A DNA stretch of 64,000 nucleotides from NCBI RefSeq assembly GCF_000002875.2, contig NC_009415.2, forward strand, positions 1,312,001 through 1,376,000. Direction: 5' to 3'. The translations under genes were made by a program, and so were the position numbers. This document shows, in pieces, positions 1-11,622 of this stretch (its first letter is position 1; the number at the start of each line of letters is the position of its first letter). The notes beneath the pieces were generated by a model. It ran no database searches, had not been told where the DNA came from, and worked only from the letters and a program-made list of their open reading frames with translations. The stretch comes from Leishmania infantum JPCM5 (taxonomy: Eukaryota; Euglenozoa; Kinetoplastea; Trypanosomatida; Trypanosomatidae).

Positions 1-434
1 GGTGAATGCGCCGATGGTGCTGCTGATACTGGAGCAGCCAGCGGCATCGCTTCACTTGCGGGCACCGCAGAGGCGGTTGCGGCAACAGAAGCCGGCGTCA
101 CGTCAGGAGGGCACTGCACCTCGGCTGTGCGCACTCTTGTAAGGACGGTCGCGGCATACGTGGAATTCGGTGCTGGTGCTGCGGGGGTTTCCTCGACAAC
201 TGGCGCTCGCGCAACGATCGCTGCGGGCTCCACGGAGGTGGCCGCCGGCTGCACACATGTGGCGACAGGGGGCTCCACCGATCTTGGCGGTTTCGCTGCA
301 GGCGCGGTCGCAGCGGGCGGCGGAGCCACTGGCGAGGCCACCGTCGCATGAGGAGCCGCGGAGGGCTGTGCTGCAAGGCACCGAGCCACAGCGGGGAGGT
401 GAAGGCGCTTGGCGCGAGATCGGCGCGGTGCCAT
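1..434 (-). CDS. N-terminal part of an Ala/Pro-rich protein, runs off the left edge
   Basis: Reading the minus strand from an ATG at 434, the frame stays open to base 1 (144 codons) without a stop, so this is the 5' part of a gene whose 3' end lies outside the window. The product starts MAPRRSRAKRLHLPAVARCL and then becomes a low-complexity chain dominated by Ala, Pro, Val and Thr with spaced Glu/Arg residues. No domain, transmembrane segment or catalytic motif is visible. The third codon positions are GC-rich like the recognised genes of the window, whereas the other frames here give Arg/Trp/Cys-rich translations typical of shadows. The function is unknown. The frame is also open for some distance upstream of 434, so the start is not certain, but no better upstream Met was seen. 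Confidence 0.5.
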   Translation of the reverse strand, partial: MAPRRSRAKRLHLPAVARCLAAQPSAAPHATVASPVAPPPAATAPAAKPPRSVEPPVATCVQPAATSVEPAAIVARAPVVEETPAAPAPNSTYAATVLTRVRTAEVQCPPDVTPASVAATASAVPASEAMPLAAPVSAAPSAHS

Positions 435-1378
435 CACGTCTATGGAAGGAGTATGAACAGGTGAAAAATGAAGTGAAGTGCGTGCGTGTGCTTGTATCAA
501 GACGTGCGGAGGCGCAGTGGCGACTTGTGGCGTGTGGTGTCGGTGATTGCGCCGTGTGCGTGCAGTCGGCGAGGAGTCAAGCCACTGCCACCATAAAAGG
601 ACAGAAAGTGCTTCTGTATGAGATGGGGGTGACTGGCCTCGATGTCTATGAGGCAGGAGGAGAGGGGGTATATGCTAGGCGGTGGCACCCACACGTACAG
701 ACGTACCCGCGGTGCAACCTGTGAAGGGGTCTATGCAGATGACGAGAGGAGAGGGAGACGCTCACACGCGACACAGAGCACATGCAGCAGAGTCGAGGGC
801 TGCTTGCGTGAAGGAGGGATAGCGGCAGATGCACAGGGAAGGTTCCTGTAGCAGTGCTCAGGTTGTATGCCGTTACCGTCTTCTCGGCGCTGTGTATGTT
901 CCGTTTTCCTCACCGGTGTTCCTTTACAAAGGATTTTGCGCGCATGCGTGTGTGATGCCGTTGAGTCTCGAAAGGAGGACAGGGAGAGGGAGAGAGGAAA
1001 AGAGAAGGAGAGGGGGGTGCAAACGGGAGGAGTTCGTGATGGGCGACAGGGGCGCTCCGTCAGGGCGTCCGTGGTTGGCTTCTCACCGGCAACATCCGCG
1101 GTGAAGGCTGGCGCGACGCAGAAAGCAGGCAGGCAAACAAAGAGAACATCATCGCCACCAAAGCCACCAAGACACATACACGTGCCTGCGCACCGACAGA
1201 AGGCACCTTGGTCTGGCCCGTGCACCGCACGCGTCGCCACTGTGCTGCCGTCGTCAAACATGACAGCTCGTTGATCCTCAGCGCGATCCGCTGGCTCACG
1301 AATGATGCGCTGCTCTGTTTTTCTCTCTGTTTGCCGTTGCTCTTCATCTCCGGGGGCCAATCACACGCGCCCGGGCAC

Positions 1379-1412
<34 letters not shown>
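1379..1412. repeat. (CA)n microsatellite
   Basis: About 34 bases of CA dinucleotides, one of several in the intergenic stretches of the left half. Confidence 0.85.
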
Positions 1413-1416
<4 letters not shown>

Positions 1417-2916
1417 AGGCATGTGCCGGTGCGTGCGAAGACGACATGGACCTCAGCGCGAGGAAGAGGAGAGAGAGACCAGACGGCGACGCCCCTGACA
1501 GCGACACACAGGCGCACCGGGAAAAATTCCGGTAAACGCACGGATGCACCAGGACAGAAAAAGGGAATGGATGCCTTGTGAAGGATAGAGTTGTAAAGGG
1601 AGCGAGAAAGGAGAGGGGAAGCAGAGCTGACGGCGCTCCAACGAGCGAGGGCAGTGATGGCGGCAAGCCTCACACAGGGAGATGAGGGGGAGGGGGCGGA
1701 GCAACGGCAAATACTAGTGGATGAACCTCGAACAAGAGAACGGTAGGGCTGCCTACACGCTGGCGCTAGTGGTGAAACGAGGGAACAATGCCGATCAAGG
1801 CCGATGATTTCCCGCTGTTGCGCTCCTGCATTTTCGGCGCGTCTGTCTCCTTTGGGACAGCGAAGGGGCGCAAGCGGCAAAGTCGCATAGTTGAGCGAGG
1901 CCTCACCGATTGAGAGCAGTCACGAGAAAAGAGAAAAGGTAAGCTGAAGTAGGCAAGCTCTCGATTCGCCACACGCGTGAGGATGTGATCGCGCAGCGGT
2001 ACGATCAGTCAATCATGGCAGCCAACAACAACGGCCGAGGGCATGCTGGGCGCGGCTACGAAGTTCTTCTCCCTCGACTCTACACGCGACCGTCTGGGCG
2101 AGAGTGCATGGCCCTCGGGTTCCGCTTACAAGCTTCACAGAGCTAACGTATCGCTGAGACACGGTTGAACTATAAAAGCGCCCTTGTGGGGTGGGGGTGG
2201 GGCGCACGGCAGGAGTAGACCCGTGCCGTCCATGAAAGACACCCGTGCGGTGGTGGCGGTGGACTGCGATTGCGCCAGCGAAACCATAAGGAGAGAGAGG
2301 CAAGGGTTGGGTGGGTGGGAGCAGGGGGAAAGGTCAGGGGGTTGAGGCGGATGGCGGGGATGCCGACACAGGGCTTGGCGTGCATTGCTTGGCACTTCAG
2401 TCGAAACGCATCAGCCGTTGAATAATGGAGAGAGAGACGCTGCGTGCACAGATGGCTCATCTGGCGTCCACCTTTGCGTAGGTTTCTCCTCTTGTGCTAC
2501 CAGGAAGAGACGCGGAGAGCTCCAGTGCACGACGAAGGGGGGGGAGGCGCGGTGGAGAGAGTGCTCGGTCCCACCGTGATGGACCTTTGGGCCCTCGCGG
2601 CGTCCATCGTCTCACGTGCCCACGCACCAAAGCAACCAAGGCGCGCACTATCGAGGGTAGCGCCGCACTGCGAGCCGCTGCCGTTCTCCTCACGCGCCAG
2701 CGCCAATTAAAAAAAAAAAGAGTAGCGAAGATGCCCATCTCCCATGCCCCCTCTCGCTCTCGTTCGCGAGTGCGGTATTGCGTCTTCGTTGCATTGCATG
2801 TTACTGCCTCCAGTTATGACAGACCTGCGCGCAGGGCTTAAGCACGTCTACGCACTTCTTCACAGGCGCTCACATAATACACGCGCTTAAAGTGAGCATG
2901 AGCAGACCACCACCCG

Positions 2917-2945
2917 TGTGGTGTGGTGTGGTATGGTGTGGTATG
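2917..2945. repeat. TGTGG pentamer array
   Basis: Five to six imperfect TGTGG/TATGG units in the left intergenic stretch. Confidence 0.75.
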
Positions 2946-4288
2946 GCTGCCCCATGCTTCCGAACTTGGACTGTAGTAGCAAACGGGGCACCGAAAGTCT
3001 ATCGCGTGGCTACGTGTTTGTCTCTTCTCTCTCCAGGATGTCACCGACACCCCACATGCAGAGAAGACGCATCACAGCCACACGACCACACACGCACAGA
3101 AACACATACACCATAAGCACGTTGGTCAAATCACAGCCGCCATCCCATACGACAACTAAAGGGTCACTAACTTCCACATAACGAAAACGAAAAGAGAGAG
3201 GAGCGCCTAAAGGCATGAGAAAACGAAGCTTACGAATCTTTTTCTTGGGTGGGCGGTGGCGGTGGCGGTGACCGCACACGTCCGTGCCGGAGCAGGCGTC
3301 GACTACAGCAGCTATGGTGAGACGCAAGTTCTGTCACCGTGTGCCGACGAGCACGCACGTGTCCAGCCATCCTCGCACCACGAGAGAACAGGTGCGGCGA
3401 TGGATGTGAGAAAAGAGACCAAGAACAGAGGCGGGGCAGGGGTTGGGGTAGCAGACACACCGGCAGCACCGAGGGGGGAGGGAGGGGGGACGACGGGGAG
3501 AGGTGTGGGAGGAGCACCAAACGCCAAGATACCTCCCCCCTGCCCCTTTCCCGCTTTGTGTGCGTGTGGCTCTTGGTTGCCCTAACGTATTAAGCCATTG
3601 CTGTCTGAGCGCATCACCAACCGCAACACGTGAGGGAGGGAGGGAGGGACGCCAGAGAAGCGCAAGAAAAATAAAGGAAAGGAGTGATTGACATATGCAA
3701 GTACACATACACGTACACATACACAGCCTCACTGGAGCGCACGGTGCCCTATACGCAGTTGCATGCGCATCGGCGTGCACTGGGGACGCGTTTCGTGAGT
3801 GGGTGAGTAACGAAGTCGCCAAGAGCCCCCCCTCTCTCCCCCACAGAAGACCAAACAAAACAATGATGAGGTACACGTCTAATCACACGTAGGTTCGAGA
3901 ACACAAGAGGGGAAAAGAAAAAGGAAAGAGGAGAGACATGAAAAAACAAGAGATGCCGTGATGATGCACTGGACTGCCCCCGCGATGTCGCCCCCGCCCC
4001 CAATCTCACCACCCCATACGACGGCCCCTTCTACGTCGTGCTAAGTGAGCAGCGCGGTGAGCGCGTCTCGCATACACGCACGCGCGCCCACAAAAGGCAG
4101 CGAGCGAGCGAGAGAGAAAGATGGTCAGCCGACAGGAGATTCACTGGGCACATCCACGAAGGAAAGGAAGAGGGTAGAACAGAAAGGAGCGGGTGCAGGG
4201 TGTCACCGCATCATCGGCGAGACCTCATCACTCTCTTGCCGAGCTCGATTCTGCACCGCCCTTTACTATCCTACTGCACGCTGCTACT

Positions 4289-5230
4289 TTACGGTCCACT
4301 CGTCACTGTGAAGGTGGGCGCAGCCATGATGAGGTCCTCGTCGGGCTCCGGGGCGGTGTAGCGGGCAGTGTGGCGGAACCGGTTCGGGTCCGCAGCGGTG
4401 CTCTTCTTCACTTCCTCGCTCATGTTCCAGAAGGACGACGTCGAGCCACGGCCGAGGTCGCCGCTGCTGGCGCTCTCGTGCGGTGGCATGCCGCGGTGCT
4501 TGGTGTAGCCCGTCATGCTGTTGGCGGCACCGCCCATGCTGTAGAGCTGGTTGCGGTTGCCGAGGTTGTAGAGGTTGTCGTAGCTGCCGTAGTACTGCAC
4601 TTCGGGGTGGTCGATGTGCGGGGCCATGGTGCGAAGGCCACGGGCCGGGTTGCGCGTGTAGCGCATCGAGGAGATGTCACCGCTCGACTGCGAGGACCGG
4701 ATGGCTGGCCCAGTCGCAGACACAGTAAAGCCGCCGCCGTTGTTGAGGGCAGGCGACGAGTAGGTACTCGCGCCGCCGCCGGTGATGTGGGAGTACTGCC
4801 CCGGCATGTTGTTGCTTCCGGTGCCGGTGCCGGACGGGTTCGTGCGGCGCATGATCTCCGCCTGCGTCTTTTGCCAGCGCCCCCACGGAGTGCACTCGGG
4901 GCTCTTGTCCGCGTAGCTCACCTGGATGTAGCGTACCTTGTTCTCCTCCTCGTCTGGTGACGAGAAGGTGAACACATTGTGCAACGCGGCGATGGCTGCA
5001 TCCGCCTCCGTGGTTGTCTCGTACCAAACAAACGCCGTTGGGATGCGGCGCTCCTCGTTGGGCGTCACGGTGGTGGAGTGGCGGACGATGTTGAGGTGCA
5101 GGATCTTGCCATAGCAGCTGAAAACGGGGTAGAGGTCCTGCTCCGTGACGTAGGGCTCCAGCTGGCCAACAAAGATGCGTGCTTTCGACTGAGACACGGC
5201 GTACCGCGAGGGGCGGGCGTTGTGTGACAT
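4289..5230 (-). CDS. RRM-domain RNA-binding protein
   Basis: A 313-residue protein with a single N-terminal RNA recognition motif. RNP2 is IFVGQL (residues 19-24) and RNP1 is IPTAFVWY (63-70); the domain closes around YIQVSYAD near residue 105. The insertion between beta 2 and beta 3 is a little long. The rest (about 120-313) is low complexity, rich in Gly, Ser, Asn, Tyr and Met, without a second RRM, and looks disordered; such tails often mediate mRNP assembly. In kinetoplastids, where control is mostly post-transcriptional, single-RRM proteins of this layout usually act on mRNA stability or translation in the cytoplasm; that role is inferred. The start is supported by a pyrimidine tract and AG about 70 bases upstream. 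The specific mRNA targets cannot be told from sequence. Confidence 0.85.
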   Translation of the reverse strand: MSHNARPSRYAVSQSKARIFVGQLEPYVTEQDLYPVFSCYGKILHLNIVRHSTTVTPNEERRIPTAFVWYETTTEADAAIAALHNVFTFSSPDEEENKVRYIQVSYADKSPECTPWGRWQKTQAEIMRRTNPSGTGTGSNNMPGQYSHITGGGASTYSSPALNNGGGFTVSATGPAIRSSQSSGDISSMRYTRNPARGLRTMAPHIDHPEVQYYGSYDNLYNLGNRNQLYSMGGAANSMTGYTKHRGMPPHESASSGDLGRGSTSSFWNMSEEVKKSTAADPNRFRHTARYTAPEPDEDLIMAAPTFTVTSGP

Positions 5231-5299
5231 GGCTGGTGAGTCTGCGCGGGGTAGAGGGTGAGGGAGAGCTTGGAGGAGGGAGATGATGTACTCGTTGCG

Positions 5300-5301
5300 C
5301 T
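5300..5301 (-). promoter_or_regulatory. Predicted spliced-leader acceptor (AG) of the RRM gene
   Basis: On the minus strand a long T-rich tract (about 5305-5360) is followed by the first AG at 5301-5300, giving a 5' UTR of about 70 bases before the ATG at 5230. This is the usual layout of a trans-splice site in trypanosomatids. Confidence 0.5.
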
Positions 5302-7677
5302 ACGCAGCACGCAGGAGCGCGGAGGTGCGACGAAGAACAAAAAAAAACAAAACAAAACCGCGTCGGAGACACGTTACAAGGGAAGAAGTGATGTTCAGCA
5401 GATCTGGTTGGCGACGTGAAACAGCTCACAACGCCAGCGCACGCGCCCAAGCAAAAGCAGTTTAGTTAAACGAGTCAACCGATAGATAGACAGGCGGATC
5501 CGACTCTACGTATAGGCGAATGGTGCTGATCGTGCTACGAGTTTTATGGGCGGCTCGAGAGGGGCGGAGGGGAAACAGACAGAGACGGAGGGAAAGACGC
5601 GAAGGAGTGATGGTGGCGGCCGGCTCCGCGTGATCGTGTCGCGCAAGTACAAGCGAAAAAGAAAATGAGACAAGGTATTTATAAACGTCACGTACTTTAA
5701 GACAGGCACGTCGAGAGGAACAACGCTCGACTTGAACGGCTCGCCCCTTTTTTTCCGGACCTTTTCCCTCGTCTGAAGAGGGAGCGGTATGCAGCACACA
5801 CAACAACCAAAAAAAAAAACAAAGGCGCGGATCGCTCGATGGTCCTCTCACAGGCGCATGCTCCTGCACTTGCACACACACACACACACACAGACACGCA
5901 GAGAGAGAAAGAGAGACAGGCAAACGGAGGAACACGCGGCTGCCTGTGACTACACGAGGAAACAAAACAAAACAGAAACGAGAGAGGCGAGAGTGAGTTG
6001 TCGAGAGAGATGCGTAGCAGCTGCGTTAGACCCTTTTCTCCCCAAACACACACACACACACACACAACCGACGACGACAAGAATCAAAAATGAGGAAGGT
6101 GAAAACAAAACGAAAGCGAGACACCCAAAGAACGCCGGGAGAGAGGGAGGGAGGGAGGGACAAGGGATTGAGGGCGATCGGAAGGATGCACGGGGGGAGA
6201 GACAGCTGAAGCGCACTCAGAGAGAGAGAAGGGCGACAGCGTGGCGAAACAGATGAAGAAGCGGGGCGGAAGAGAGAGAGGGGAGAGAGGAAAGGAGAGA
6301 GAACACAGGGGAGCGAAGGAAAGAGAGCTAGACAGCAGCAGCAGCAGCGGAGTGGAAGGAGATGGAGAGGAGAGAGGGAAGATACAAACAAACACACGCC
6401 CCTGTGTCGCAGACACCACTACGGGCCGCTACCACACCAAGAGCGTAGCAACAGGCGCAGCAGTGGATGAAGCGGCAGCGAAGACACTAGAGCAGACGGA
6501 GAGCAAAGAGAAAACGAAGCGGCAGAATGAAGGGTCGGGGAGGGAGGGGAGGTGCGCGTGTGTGTGTGTGTGTCAACAACGTGTGTGCTCAAGTGGGTAT
6601 GTGTGGTCTGCTGTTGTCGCTCTCTCTCATATATATGTATATCCTTGTGCTAGAGATGATGGGGGCGTGGCTACCTAGACCGTATTTCAAGTGCGTGCGG
6701 GGTATGTCGTCGCGTGAATGACCGCAACAACTGTGACGGGGTCTACGCGGCGGTTGCGTGCGTGGCGGCGAACAAGGCGAGCAGGTCGTTTTGCCCGTTT
6801 GTTTGTCTGGTGAGCGTTTCTCCGTGGATCAGCGCGAGCGAGGCCACGCAGTGCCGCGCGCAAAAGGAAGGGAGCTACAGGCTGAATGATGGACTTGGAC
6901 AAGGTGGGGAGTGGAGGAGGAGGAAGGGGAAGAGGAGAGAAGCGAATTAGGAGTCCCACGTACGCCCACGGGAAGAAAGGAACGGAGAGAAACACGCACA
7001 CACACCCACGAGGGAGGACGCACGAGTCACGGGCGCAGTGAGCGGGCGTGTGGAAGCAGCGAAAGACGAGATGGAAACAACAAAAAAGGGGGTAACGGCA
7101 ACACCAAGAAACGAGAACAGGAATGTCAGAGTGAACGCAAACAAAATTTCTTCGATGTGGGTCGGCATGAGAGGTTGTACGCAGAGCACGGCATCCATGC
7201 GCGCGTGGATAAGGGAGCGAGAAAGAGGGAGGGGCGAACGGAGGAGTATGGGAGGAGACGAAAGGCGTCAAGAATAAGAGCAAACCGACAAGCTGATGGG
7301 CATTGAACAGTGTTGCGGGCTCACAAGAGGCGAGACTCCAATCACCTGCGTGCAAACGCAGAGTCTCGCGCTAGCTGGAATGGGAGGAAGAGGGGAGGGT
7401 AGCCGAGGCTTAAAAAAAAAGGCTTCCCTCAATGGAGTTGAACACAACGGCGGCCCGGAGTTGAGAATTCTGGAGACGTGCTAGTCGATCGTACAACCCC
7501 CCCCCTCTGCGCTGAACACAAGAAGAGAGCTTGGGCCGTGAGCAGCTTCTCGCCCCTCGTGCGTCTTTTCGTTTTGGTGACGGCGGGGAGGGGGATAGGT
7601 GGAACGCTTCTTTCGGTTCTCTTCTGCAGAGATGATCGTAATATACAGGTGCACCAAGCAGCCACAGATACAGACAC

Positions 7678-7730
<53 letters not shown>

Positions 7731-7787
7731 CATGCATTGCTTCCTTCCAGCTTCTCTTTCCTTTTCACTTATTTTCCTTCATGGAAC
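5302..7787. other. Intergenic stretch with dinucleotide repeats
   Basis: No credible gene was seen. It holds (CA)n tracts near 5872-5891, 6043-6066 and 7673-7732, a GAGG-repeat near 6140-6160 and a (GT)n tract near 6557-6573. Open frames inside are Leu/Ser/Cys/Val-rich translations of these repeats. It would be the 3' UTR of the gene at 7.8-8.3 kb plus the spacer to the RRM gene. Confidence 0.55.
7674..7732. repeat. (CA)n microsatellite
   Basis: About 59 bases of CA dinucleotides interrupted by a few AAACA variants. On the transcribed strand it is (TG)n and would lie just downstream of the stop at 7788. Confidence 0.9.
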
Positions 7788-8288
7788 TTACTCATCATTG
7801 AAGAAGGCCATGGCTTCCTCGTCCACGGCGTCTGTCCATTCCTCATCTTTCCCTGTCGCCTCCGCTATAGTCATTTCGGCAGCCACACCCTTAGTCGTGT
7901 CTGCAGATAACGCCGGAGGCAGCGCAAAACTAGCGGCGGCGCTTGGCCCCTCTGTCGCCATGATAGATTCTTCTGTGGTGGTCTCCACAGCCCCGGCGAC
8001 GACGTTGACCATTGCCGCCTTCGATGTTCCCGAATGCGTCGATTTCGCCTCTGCGACGGTGATGTGGAGCGGTGCCGCGTGCACGAACGCACCTTCGGCG
8101 GCAAAGAAGAGGATTTGCTGCGCCGATGTGGCATCGAATGGTAGCGACGAGGTCAACCGGTGACGATGCCGCCCCGCCGTGCTGCTAGAGCTGTGCTGGT
8201 CGTCACGGATAGATCCGGTCGAGTGCGCAGCTTCGACAGCGATATGGAGAGACACGGGAGCCTCATGCCAGCACACCTCTCTGTTCAT
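7788..8288 (-). CDS. Small hypothetical acidic-tailed protein
   Basis: A 166-residue product beginning MNREVCWHEAPVSL. The open frame extends further upstream to 8549, but a pyrimidine tract (about 8340-8375) followed by AG at 8334-8333 would remove that part from the mRNA, so the Met at 8288 is preferred. The middle is Ala/Thr/Val-rich with a possible amphipathic segment (FFAAEGAFVHAAPLHITVAE), and the C-terminus is acidic, ending DEEAMAFFNDE. No known domain is recognised. An out-of-frame ATG lies in the short 5' UTR, at about 8327. It could be a genuine kinetoplastid-specific gene or a fortuitous open frame; GC-rich third positions and the splice site favour a gene. Confidence 0.45.
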   Translation of the reverse strand: MNREVCWHEAPVSLHIAVEAAHSTGSIRDDQHSSSSTAGRHRHRLTSSLPFDATSAQQILFFAAEGAFVHAAPLHITVAEAKSTHSGTSKAAMVNVVAGAVETTTEESIMATEGPSAAASFALPPALSADTTKGVAAEMTIAEATGKDEEWTDAVDEEAMAFFNDE

Positions 8289-8332
8289 GATGATTCCTCC
8301 GCGCGCCCCAAATCTCACTACAGCACATGCAG

Positions 8333-8334
8333 CT
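8333..8334 (-). promoter_or_regulatory. Predicted spliced-leader acceptor of the 7.8-kb gene
   Basis: Minus-strand tract TTGTCTTTCTCC and CTTTTCCTAC precede the first AG at 8334-8333, about 45 bases before the ATG at 8288. It decides the start of that gene. Confidence 0.4.
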
Positions 8335-10908
8335 TCGAGTAGGAAAAGTGCGGTTGGAGAAAGACAACACAAAACGGCGGACGGTAGTTGTGACGCGCGT
8401 GGGCGATGGTCACGGCGAAAAGAAGCAGAAGAGAGGGAGAGAGCGACCAGTGGATAAGAGCATGCCCTCCCCCGACATACATGTATAGTGGGCATTCGAG
8501 TATAACTGCAGTGGGTGGAGCGCCGGTGCGTTTTCGTGAAGGAATTCACGCGCTTGAGCAGAGCAGAGACGAGAAGATCTCGCCTCTATTCTGTTCAGCT
8601 AATGCAGCCTGCGCTGCTCATCACACGCAGGACCGTGGGAAGTGCGCCGACGGCGGGTCATGGGACTCGCCATGGTCGCGGTGTTGCTCAGCTGAGTTTT
8701 AGCCGTGTTCTCCGAGCGCAGTCCGAGAATAAGAGGATGTAAGAGCCCTTGACCGCAAGAAAGGGTGCTTCCATGTCCCCCTCTCTCTGATGGAGCTCGT
8801 GCGTTTTCGTTTTCAGATGTAGCTCTCCTCTTTCTCAGCTAACGGTAAAACGTGGATCCTACAGCCGCCGCCGCCTCTTCACTAAAGGCGTAAACAATCC
8901 CACTCACATGCAGTCGTGAAGCCGACCCACAACGTGGCAACCACAAGAGCCGCCGCACGGGGTCAGGGAGGGAAGGAGCAGGGATACAGCGAACAGAGAC
9001 AGAGCTGCGCACGTGAGGATTCGCCGTCCCAGATCCGGAAAAGGAAAGCAACAAAGGCGAAAATCATAGTTACACCACAGATGGAAGGCTGCATTACAGG
9101 TACACGACCACTCAGCATACGTGTGCACGCAAGCGGGCACGTGGGAAGAGGCAAGAGAGTTGCAACAGGGACACGCGCGAAGGGGTCTCTTGCGAGAGGC
9201 GACTATGAGGGGGGCGCGCTGCCCACCCGAGCACGCATCGCATTCTCCTCGAGCAGGCGCGAGGGGTGCATTGCTTAAATCCGTGCTTGCTTTCACACGC
9301 GCAATTTCGATTCTTTTCAGACAAGGCGGGTTTCCTTTCCTTCCATGCCTGCACAGAAATATAAAGGGCACCTATGCAATTTGCGTGCACACAGAGGCAC
9401 ACGTGCACGGACGCACCACCACTGCGGCACCATTCCTCGCGCGCCAGAGGAGAAGCCGTAAGCAAACTACCACGCTCCCTTTCCAGAGCCAGGCTAGCAC
9501 CTTCATCTCAACAAGCCCCAGGTGGCTGCACACAATGACTAAAAGAGGAAGCAATCCTCAGAGAGAGAAGGGAAGAAGGGAAGAGCGCAGATACAATATA
9601 TCGGCGATGCAACTTCACACGTGCTCACAGAGACACCGACACTCCCGCAGCACACCACGAGACGGACGAAAGCGAGGAAGGGGAGGGGGAGGGGGGAGGG
9701 GGAGGGGGAAGACCCCAAACACCACCAAAACGCTCCGTGCAGGCTCACAGCAGTGCGCGAAAACAGGAAGACGGGGGAGGGGATGGGGGAGTGCGACGTC
9801 AATGACAGAGCCGCAAGGCGGCTAAAACGGCCCCGCTGCAGCGTACCGTATAGTAAAGAATACGCCACCCGCTTTTCCCCTCGCTTTCTCTCATCACTGG
9901 GTCTGTTCGAATGGCGCATGGCATGTGTGCACACGCCAGCTAGCCGGCCGCACTACTTCGTCCAGGGGGAGAGGAAAGGGTGAAGGGGAATAAAAGGGGC
10001 AAGGGAAACCGCACCAACACGACAGTGATGCGGAGATGCGAGGGCAAAACAGTGAAGGCCATACACACAGCCACACGAGCCCCCTACGAGCCCACGCACC
10101 CCAATTCAAACGAAACAACGCAAATCTACGGAAGGCAGAGGGCTGGGGGACAGTGGAGGGGGACCGCACCCTCTGACTTGGTCCATGATGCGGATAAACG
10201 GATCCGACAATGGGCCCCAAGCAAAAGGCACAGACACACACAAAGGGTGGGGATAAAGGCGCAGCACGGCCAGCGACGACGTCCATACGCACATACGCAT
10301 TCTCTAGACAGGGAGGGGGGGGCGGAGAAAATGGAGGAGCACACACATTGGAGTCATTAAGGAGTGGGTGGGGAGGGCGGCGGTGGAGCAACGAGCGGGA
10401 GCTTAAATTGGAACGTGGGGGGGGGGGAAGCTAGGGGAGGAGGTGGTGGTGAATGGGACACGGAAGGGAGAGAAAGAGTCAGAAAGGGGAAAGGGGAGGA
10501 GTGCAGTGTGGTGGGGTGGGGTGGGGTTTCGCTACGCAGAGGAAGAGAAAGGAAAACGAAAGGAGGCGTGTGAATGACCGGAGACGTACAGCTGTGTGTT
10601 TGCGCGTGCCTGCTCTCTCGCTGCGGTGCCCTGCCCCTGCGGTGGGCGGTGCCGACGACACCGTATGCGTACCGACAAGAAGAAAGGAGAGGCGCGCGCA
10701 GAAATGCGGTAGTGGTGCAGCACGCGCGCACCACAACAAACAATAAGAGGGACGGGGCACCGGGGAGGAAGAGGAGAAGGGCGAAGCGCCGAGCGCTTGT
10801 GCTCATGTGCGATACGAACTGTTTCCACGTGCCTGTGTAGCTCTGGAAGTGGTCGCGGTGGCGGAGCGCTCGCGAAGGGAGAGGCGTACCAGAGAGGGGC
10901 ACGGTGAC
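8335..10908. other. Intergenic stretch, G-rich on the plus strand
   Basis: No credible gene was seen. GGGGGA-type runs at about 9675-9712 and G-rich sequence at 10310-10450 are long C/T tracts on the transcribed strand. These would serve as splice or polyadenylation signals and form the 3' UTR of the CaaX protein gene to the right. Confidence 0.55.
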
Positions 10909-11622
10909 TTACATCACTATGCAGCATCCGTGCTTATCCTTCTCCTTGCCCTTGATCATCGGGTGCGCATCATTGTTCTCGTGAGGCGCCGCATTATCCT
11001 CCATTTCCTGGTTAGCCTCCTCGATGACAGCAGCGGAGTCGCTCCCTGTCAACTCCATTTCCACCCGAGAGGCCGCGTCGGTGAGCCTCCCGGATCTCTC
11101 GGCCTCTTCGGCCGCGGGTGAGGGTTCTGTCGGCGGCTCATGATCGACTGCCTCCTCGACAGCGGGCTGCATGGCCAAGCCGTTGGCGGGCAGCTCCGGC
11201 TCTGGACACTGCTTCTCCGGGCTAACACGACCATCTTCGGCAGTCGACATAGCGGCGGCTTCGGGCATGGCTTTAGGGGTGGCGTTCGGCATCTCGCTCT
11301 CCTCCAGCTGCGTGTGGGTATGGCTCTTACGGGCCTCGCGAGAGAGGCTTCGCCTGCGGCGTACCTCATTCGGCATCCGCACCAACACGCGCGAGACCGT
11401 CTGCTTCGGCGCCGCCTCGCCGTAGGAAATGATCGGTGCCTCGTGGGACCCGTTACGCGCCTGCGACGATTGACGAGAGCGGCGGCGCTCCCTCACCTCC
11501 TCGGGCAGCGTCACGTGCACCTGGTTCTCCGCTGCCATTTCTTTGGCAGCCATCGCTTGCTCGGTCGAGTGCTGCTGCGAGATCTCGTTGACGGCGACTG
11601 CCCCTCCGGTCTGGCTGAGCAT
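10909..11622 (-). CDS. Hypothetical protein with C-terminal CaaX prenylation box
   Basis: A 237-residue, charged, probably disordered protein that ends in Cys-Cys-Ile-Val-Met. The last four residues, CIVM, fit the CaaX box, and a final Met favours farnesyltransferase. A Lys-rich stretch (KGKEKDKHG) directly precedes the cysteines, as in Ras-like membrane-targeting tails; the neighbouring cysteine could be palmitoylated. Two copies of a short basic motif occur at residues 35-50 and 79-94, each built as V-x-V-x-[LM]-P-x-E-V-R-x-R-R-x-S. The centre is rich in Glu, Pro and Ala. The open frame extends to 11760, but the upstream part is Pro/Leu/Ser-rich and lies over a pyrimidine tract, so MLSQTGG at 11622 is taken as the start. 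No enzyme domain is seen. A peripheral membrane or flagellar-membrane location is inferred from the tail only. Confidence 0.75.
   Translation of the reverse strand: MLSQTGGAVAVNEISQQHSTEQAMAAKEMAAENQVHVTLPEEVRERRRSRQSSQARNGSHEAPIISYGEAAPKQTVSRVLVRMPNEVRRRRSLSREARKSHTHTQLEESEMPNATPKAMPEAAAMSTAEDGRVSPEKQCPEPELPANGLAMQPAVEEAVDHEPPTEPSPAAEEAERSGRLTDAASRVEMELTGSDSAAVIEEANQEMEDNAAPHENNDAHPMIKGKEKDKHGCCIVM

Larger units (their letters stand above)
435..4288. other. Long intergenic stretch (3.85 kb)
   Basis: No credible gene was seen. The reading frames here are short, rich in Arg/His/Cys or Ser/Leu, and follow simple repeats. The stretch carries a (CA)n tract near 1379-1412, TGTGG-type pentamer repeats at about 2917-2945, an A run at about 2708-2718 and GGTGGC triplets near 3250-3270. 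In minus-strand transcription it would be the 3' UTR of the RRM gene followed by the splice region of the left-edge gene. Confidence 0.6.

Noticed and set aside
731..1360. Minus-strand open frame of 209 codons
   Set aside because: Composition is Arg/Cys/Ser-rich, it follows intergenic simple sequence, and shows no domain; no clear link with a splice site.
4193..4960. Plus-strand open frame of 255 codons opposite the RRM gene
   Set aside because: Val/Ala/Arg/His-rich antisense shadow of the RRM coding sequence.
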